DNA from: Perkinsus chesapeaki
Lineage: Eukaryota > Perkinsozoa > Perkinsida > Perkinsidae
Assembly (NCBI GenBank): GCA_013115145.1
Contig: JAAPAO010000558.1
Span: 1 to 23,806, forward strand
Length of the DNA: 23,806 nt
Reading direction: 5' to 3'
Made by a program: the position numbers and the translations under genes. This document shows positions 19,032 to 23,806 of this stretch, one piece after another. The first letter of the stretch is position 1. The number at the start of each line of letters is the position of its first letter. The notes under the pieces are model-generated. The model saw nothing but the letters and a program-made list of their open reading frames with translations, was not told where the DNA came from and did not search any database.

Positions 19032-19678
19032 TATAGGGTGTATAACAATAAGGACCCTCTCATAACTCAGCGACGTAATACATACATATCAGGCCGCTCA
19101 ACGAGATTCATAAAATGGTATCTCTGGCGGCTTCATACACGGCCGCTAGAAGATCTTCTTATCATTCAAAAAGATGAAATGATATCCACAAGCGAGCAGC
19201 TTGCACCATTTTTATGAGCTCCTCTTGCCCTTTGAGTGTACCTCAATAACTCGGTGATTATTCAGGCCTCAGTACGCAAATACAAACCCGAACACTTGAA
19301 CGCTAGCTCTATGAAGTCCATGTTTCCGGTCTATCTACAAAAATCTCGAACTAACGTGAAGAACATTGGCGACCTGAATGAAGTTGACTGGAAGCATGCC
19401 TGGAATGCCATGCCTATTCGAAATGTTAATAAAGCATTTGATAGATGGAAGAAAAGGCTTTCGTCGAAGAAACGGATATGGCTCGCTACGCACATTTTTG
19501 TCAACTTTGCGAGCGGTTTCCCCTGTCTTCCTAATCTGGGCCGAAGTCATTACGAAACGAGCAATGCCAAGGCTACCGTTCTATAGGTTTCATTGAGCCC
19601 CTTCGATTGGTTTGAATTACATCATCAAACTTGTCGAATACGAGGGATGGGCCCTTATTTTGTATACACCCTGTATAA
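19032..19678 (+). mobile_element. Decayed Tc1/mariner-like element with terminal inverted repeats
   Basis: The left end (19032-19056) reads tatagggtgtataa and continues caataaggaccc. The right end (19649-19678), reverse complemented, reads ttatacagggtgtata and continues caaaataagggccc. The two match over about 23 bp with one 1-nt indel, and the left end lacks a CA pair. The outermost TA/TA context suits the TA target duplication of Tc1/mariner elements. The 647-bp length is about half of an intact element. Inside is only a C-terminal transposase-like ORF, so the copy cannot move by itself. The family call is by structure and is not certain. Confidence 0.6.
19236..19586 (+). pseudogene. C-terminal fragment resembling a Tc1/mariner transposase
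   Basis: The open frame encodes KSRTNVKNIGDLNEVDWKHA, then WNAMPIRNVNKAFDRWKKRL. This resembles the end of IS630/Tc1/mariner transposases, where a helix with a W and I/MP motif is followed by a final basic 'kRL' helix. The catalytic DDE/D residues are not present. No ATG begins the frame in a sensible place, and upstream sequence in other frames is closed. About 35 residues after the RL motif look like read-through. I read it as a decayed fragment; it could also be chance, which the terminal repeats around it make less likely. Confidence 0.45.
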
Positions 19679-21432
19679 CGGTTATGATTGTTGATAACAG
19701 CAGAGGAGTGGCTTGCGCCACGAATATCGGCGAGTAGGTGAGGAGCTTTACACTTCAACACATGCCCTCTCCCTGACTGCACTCCCTTGACTGAGTAGAT
19801 TGACATAACCTAGAGTCACACTAGAGTCATGCCGTATACACTAATTTAGTAGTTACTATTTCTGTCTACTGCTGCATTCAACTTTTAGTCTGACTAAAAG
19901 GGTTGAATGCAGCAGAAGTGAGTAATGTAATGATATCACATTACAATGTCTCTGCCTGTACGAGCTGATCATCATTGAACACAACAGCAAGAGAAGTGCA
20001 TGGGTTAAACTTAGAGTTGGATCGGACAGGCACCGCTGAACATATCAATGGTACAAGATTGACATCGTTACAAATACTTTATAAAAGCAAATACAATCGC
20101 CAATATGGCAATATACCCAAGCCCACATGAATGACCAGCACGTTCTTGCACGTAGTGTAATGACTATGGAACTCCGGCCGAGGCTATCCTTGAGATGCCC
20201 GAGGCGATGAATCCCTTCGTATCAAGTCTGTACGCAGATAAACGAACTGCTCTCTGTCTCTCGATTGTAGCCTATAGAACGTCAAAGCACCGGACACGAA
20301 TCGTTGTTCACCACAGGAAATAACCGACGTATGGACCAAAGGGCCTAGATACAGAACACAGTACTAGGCTCCGTAAAGCGAAGGGAAGTTCATCTCTGAG
20401 AGAGACATAGACCGACATTAAGGACATGTGTTAGGAGCCGTCAACCAGCCTTAGGAAGTAAAGCGGCAATAATGGCCGCGCTAGTAGATAGATCAGCGCT
20501 AGTCAATAGCGTCTTACGGCCATAGTTATAACCAAAACCGACGAAACCGAACACAGGCCTAGCTTTTGCAACAACACAGAGTCGTCTTTTGTCGTGGCAC
20601 CCGGCAGGACTGTGCGCTCCACGACAACAATTAACCCTCGATGTGTTTGTCAAACCCCCAGCTCCCTTTATGGTATTATGGCTCCCAGTCCTTTGGAGAA
20701 CTTCAATTATTGTTCGTGTTTGAAACTGTGTTTCAATTACTCTTCTAGAGGGAAGGTGGATAGTAAACGTCTAACTCACTCGTTTTCAATAGAAGGCTTA
20801 CTACCGCTCGTTTACCACCCTACACTTTTGGTATTATACACAACAGAGCAGCTCCTCTTCCAAACTGGCAAGCTTACTTAATCACCCGTTCGCTTCATTT
20901 GGAATGTAAACGGGAAGTAAAGAAGCCAAAAGCCAGAATTCAACATCCCAGCTGACGCATCTCACCTTACAGCAAATCAGAGTCAGACTACTTTGTAGAT
21001 TCAACGTTAACGGACTAAGTGAATCAAATGCATTACAAAACTTCCAGACGCCAATTTCCCCTTGACGGACGAATCTCAAGCGGGAAAATAGACTTGGCAG
21101 TTAGAATCCTTAATTTCGACTTACAGTTCTCGATTTCGACGCAACAGTAGGATATCCAATTTCACAGTTGGGACGACCAAATTTGCCCAAGCTCAGGGGG
21201 ACACTATAAAGTTTATAGTATAAACGCGATATTCAGAATCTGCTGCTGCTGCTGCTCAGACGTATGCTCTCAATCAAGCTGTCGGCCATGAGCCAGTCAG
21301 CAATGGTAAGCATCATCATCATCATCATCATGTGGATTCAGACAGAGGGATAATTGAGTGTTGTCTTTCGTTTAGTGAATATAGAAGACTTTAAACCAAA
21401 GAATGAGTTCAACAACAACATCATCACAACAT
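19679..21432. other. Gene-poor stretch with palindromes and a possible stray exon
   Basis: No complete gene is supported. ORFs at 20441-20653 (-), 20594-20881 (+) and 20882-21079 (-) lack domains, signal peptides and splice partners. The segment holds the hairpin at 19869-19915, an imperfect palindrome next to it, an 8-bp stem with 21-nt loop at 20590-20626 (tgtcgtgg/ccacgaca), a possible exon at 21237-21305, a ctg run at 21240-21256 and a cat run at 21311-21331. Confidence 0.5.
19869..19915. repeat. Near-perfect inverted repeat with almost no loop
   Basis: The left arm 19869-19890 (starting ctgctgcattcaac) pairs with 19892-19915 (ending gttgaatgcagcag). All 22 bases pair; a 2-nt bulge (gg) in the right arm is the only interruption, and only one base (t, 19891) separates the arms. 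It could be a fused pair of terminal repeats from a small element, or a cruciform or hairpin site. Confidence 0.9.
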
Positions 21433-21925
21433 TCAAAGATTTGTCGAAGGTTGATTGATGTACTTCTCGGCGGCTTCTATTAAACAATCCGATGACGAAT
21501 ATTCCGATGCTCCACGGCGACTCATCGTGAAGGCTGGTTTGTAGAATCCAAAACAGCATTGACATCTGAAGGTAAACAATAATGTTGAATAGTAGTGTTG
21601 AGTATAATAAAGTAACAAGTGGCCTGCTAAAGTACAGTTAAGAATGTTAAAGTGAAGTTATGTATTCAACTTACAACTGCCTTATTCTCTGCCATCGATT
21701 TAGGTCCTTTTCTATTCTCATTTGATAATCTCTCCCCGCCTCAGTGGTAACCTCGAGACTTTCGCAATAGTCAAGAAGACCATAATTAGCATTTGAACGT
21801 TTCATACAAATTTCTTCAAGATGAGAACGTTCATCAGCCTCTTTGGTAGAAGTGAGCGATGTTGCTTTTATAGAAGTAGAATGTTGTAGGAGCAATGATA
21901 AACATAAAAGGGATAATGTTAACAT
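21433..21925 (-). CDS. Small Cys-rich secreted protein, unknown (127 aa)
   Basis: Exons 21925-21675 and 21565-21433, joined across a 109-nt intron in phase 2, give 127 residues. The start MLTLSLLCLSLLLQHSTS is a signal peptide. The mature part is helical and charged, with cysteines in EEICMKRS, LDYCESLE, RQLCQCCFGFY and SSDCLIEA. The CQCC cluster just after the splice junction is distinctive and could bind metal, carry lipid or form disulfides. Ending the protein at the first intron would give a stop two codons later, and the joined reading adds 43 protein-like residues. I do not recognise the family; it does not show the four-cysteine spacing of the other secreted genes. Confidence 0.7.
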
Positions 21926-22068
21926 TGTAATTCACTGAAAGGGTCACGTTTACATATCATCGAAGTGACTAAACTAAAGTTGAGAACATCACAACAACAG
22001 CATCGAACATGATCTGGTTTATTCGTGGAATTAATTATCTGAATGGGTTGTGGACTTCCGAGATTTTT

Positions 22069-22649
22069 TCAACCTTGGAAATCTAAACTTCTTTCTCTTT
22101 TATTTTCACTGCCAGGCGAAGGGAGATAATATGAACCACTGGTTGATGACTTATAAGAAGAGTCACTTGATGATGATGACCTTCTACTTGATGACTCATC
22201 GCTGATGCCGCCTTCCCTTCCCTTCTGTTGTAAAGTCACTTCTTGTGGAGTATCGTCTATTAATTCGCCTTTCTTCAAAGTCCAGTCTGGTGATGAACCT
22301 TCAGTGTCGGAATTACCATCACTTGAATCAAAGGTTGCCTGTGAAACACCATCCGACCCACGGCGTTTTTTCACCATGTTTGATCTCTTCTTAAATTTAC
22401 GTCTGAAAAAATTACAGATACCCTTCCAACATCCACCATTATTATCAACATCATCTTCTTCTTCTATCGGCTGCTCTAAGACATCGTCATCGCCTTCATC
22501 ATCATTAGGGCTTTGAATGAAGGCTTTCTTGAGCGATTCGTTGGTTTTATGGTATTGGTTTTAGTTTGCTTGTTTATATCGTTATGTGATAAGGACTTCG
22601 ACTCGTATTGCCAAAAGCCCAGAAGGATAAGTATTTTAACATTAAACAT
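22069..22649 (-). CDS. Secreted-like protein with acidic, basic and Ser-rich blocks, unknown
   Basis: Exons 22649-22597 and 22510-22069 give 164 residues; the intron (86 nt, phase 2) starts gtcctt and is the weakest part of the model. The N-terminus MFNVKILILLGFWQYES is signal-like. An acidic block follows (PNDDEGDDDVLEQPIEEEDD), then GGCWKGICNFFRRKFKKRS, a basic two-cysteine segment. A polar region comes next, and then a Ser-rich block (SSSRRSSSSSDSSYKSS). The whole chain looks disordered apart from the Cys segment. The gene at 4216-4527 also places GGCW beside a basic region. If the intron is wrong, a frameshift separates the signal ORF from the body and the gene would be broken. Confidence 0.5.
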
Positions 22650-22862
22650 GTTTAAAAGGATAATGGAAAGGTTGAACCGTAACAATGGAAATATATTATG
22701 AAAAAGAACAGGAGAGGTTTCTATAATAAATTACAAGTCAGTATTGGCAAAGTAATGGAATAATAATTATAAATTGAGGGATGAATTGACAAACACAAAA
22801 GGAGGCACAAGAGGAATGAATCATTCCGAATGATACGACTTTTGGTTAATTAGCAACATCCT
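22650..22862. other. AT-rich spacer
   Basis: Low-complexity AT-rich DNA between two minus-strand genes. No gene is seen. Confidence 0.5.
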
Positions 22863-23385
22863 TTAAGAGTAGATTTCCTAAAATAAATAAATTATAATTG
22901 AAAGAAGAGATAAGTTACTTTAAATGATATACTTGATATAACACCACCAGTTGATACGATACAACATTGAACTACAAAAATAATATAATAATAGATAATA
23001 ATGAAAACACATACCAAATAGGATAGCTTCTGGAACATTAACCTCCAATATAATTGAATTAATAAATATATTAAATATTATCCAACTTATTAATGATCCA
23101 AAAGCAATTCTAATATGATAATACCAACAACTTGATGAAGACAATCCATTCGTGTCCGATAATACACCTAATGACGATTATTAAATGGTAATTATTGGAA
23201 ATATATTATATCTTACCAGAGACCGCGGCAATTGATACAATAAGAACTGTAAAGGAAGTTAAAATATAAGAATAGCTAGAGGTGTCAGATAACACATTAA
23301 CAACGATGGAGAATATGAAGGAGAATGATGTTCCACAAAACCAAGCACCAATAAGACATGGCGATGATGCGAACGACTTGCGCAT
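22863..23385 (-). CDS. Four-helix membrane protein resembling TMEM50/Vps68 (UPF0220)
   Basis: Exons 23385-23217, 23167-23015, 22971-22919 and 22877-22863 join in frame to about 129 residues. Four hydrophobic helices are visible: LIGAWFCGTSFSFIFSIVVN, SYILTSFTVLIVSIAAVSGV, a third with RIAFGSLISWIIFNIF, and AILFVQCCIVSTGGVIS. The third helix resembles the AFGSLI motif of TMEM50, and the fourth starts with a Gln-containing helix as in that family. Yeast Vps68 acts in vacuolar/endosomal sorting. The start is uncertain: an acceptor (tcacag) near 23417 suggests a further 5' exon. The last 41-nt intron could also be read through, ending KVTYLFFQL at 22892. The match is by pattern and moderate. Confidence 0.55.
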
Positions 23386-23557
23386 GCGTGCAGCTAAATC
23401 TTCCAACACCTGTGAGGTGACAGTCACTAATTGAAAGAACGAAAGAGATTCAAAAAGGACGCAACATCATAAACATGAATTGATGTACATAATTAACAAT
23501 ACGAATTGGTAACCGAGTTCACATTGTCCATTTTAACATTAAAGTTTTGGGCATGTC

Positions 23558-23806
23558 TCACTCCTCCTCCTCCACAACAACATCTTCTGAAATGATTGAA
23601 GGATTTTCCTTAATCTCATCGCAGAGGAATTGAAGTATTGGTTTGTTAAGACTAAAGCCTTTGAATAATCCAAGCCTTCGACCCTTCTTGTTCAACTGTT
23701 TAACGCCTATCTCGCACTTCTCTTTGGGAGATATTTTTTTCATCATTTTCTCATGAAGCTCTTCATCTCCATCAATATTGAATTTATCCATCAACTTGTC
23801 GAGCTC
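23558..23806 (-). CDS. 3' end of a probable four-cysteine secreted protein (member 4), partial
   Basis: The frame is open to the window edge (82 residues, starting ELDKLMDKF). It contains two cysteines, in SPKEKCEIGVKQL and ILQFLCDEI, 30 residues apart, and ends in an acidic tail (SEDVVVEEEE). The segment around the first cysteine resembles LEKCKVYVKKL of member 3. The second matches the 'hydrophobic-x-F-x-C' end of the other members (EFMCSL, AYICEK, KEFCKY). I read it as the third and fourth cysteines of the family. The signal peptide and first two cysteines would lie beyond 23806. The reading as a family member is inferred. Confidence 0.6.
   Translation of the reverse strand, partial: ELDKLMDKFNIDGDEELHEKMMKKISPKEKCEIGVKQLNKKGRRLGLFKGFSLNKPILQFLCDEIKENPSIISEDVVVEEEE

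Noticed and set aside
20594-20881. Plus ORF of 95 codons
   Set aside because: Composition is not protein-like, there is no domain, and minus-strand ORFs of similar length lie beside it; an old element is possible but cannot be shown.

Overview
The window is nuclear DNA of a protist with compact, intron-rich genes. Almost every gene that can be traced is cut by GT-AG introns of about 40-67 nt, and joining the exons restores a clean reading frame each time. Genes lie on both strands with short spacers. A Perkinsus-like alveolate is my best guess, from the minimal introns, the many short secreted proteins with acidic tails and the tandem Alba genes. That is inference; no rRNA or organellar marker is present.

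Layout. 1-111: 3' end of a Thr/Pro-repeat protein. 112-1166: no supported gene. 1167-2732 (-): a possible membrane-protein ORF and a four-exon gene of unknown function. 2955-3545 (+): eIF5A with its hypusine loop, divergent from that gene. 4216-7040 (-): a small basic secreted or membrane protein, a p24/TMED cargo receptor whose N-terminus I could not resolve, and two short signal-bearing genes. 7041-8340: unresolved. 8341-12336 (-): three tandem Alba-domain genes, one with a histone-H1-like 9-residue repeat tail, followed by a basic unknown gene (12635-13537). 14023-14861 (-): a secreted four-cysteine protein. 14999-15196 (-): a 65-residue protein, divergent from a 12-exon PA2G4/EBP1 gene (15362-17051, +). 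17472-18915 (+): two more secreted four-cysteine proteins in tandem. 19032-21400: a decayed Tc1/mariner-like element, a near-loopless hairpin and gene-poor sequence. 21433-22649 (-): two further secreted proteins. 22863-23385 (-): a four-helix membrane protein resembling TMEM50/Vps68. 23558-23806 (-): the 3' end of what looks like a fourth four-cysteine protein.

Two themes stand out. The first is growth and translation machinery (eIF5A, EBP1, the Alba trio). The second is a dispersed set of lineage-specific secreted proteins. Among these, three complete genes and one truncated gene share an unrecognised pattern of four cysteines. The three complete genes also share intron positions and phases (phase 0, then phase 2). 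I regard this family as the best candidate for something undescribed here. All exon joins were made by eye from splice signals and frame continuity, and all homology calls come from recognised motifs, not from searches.
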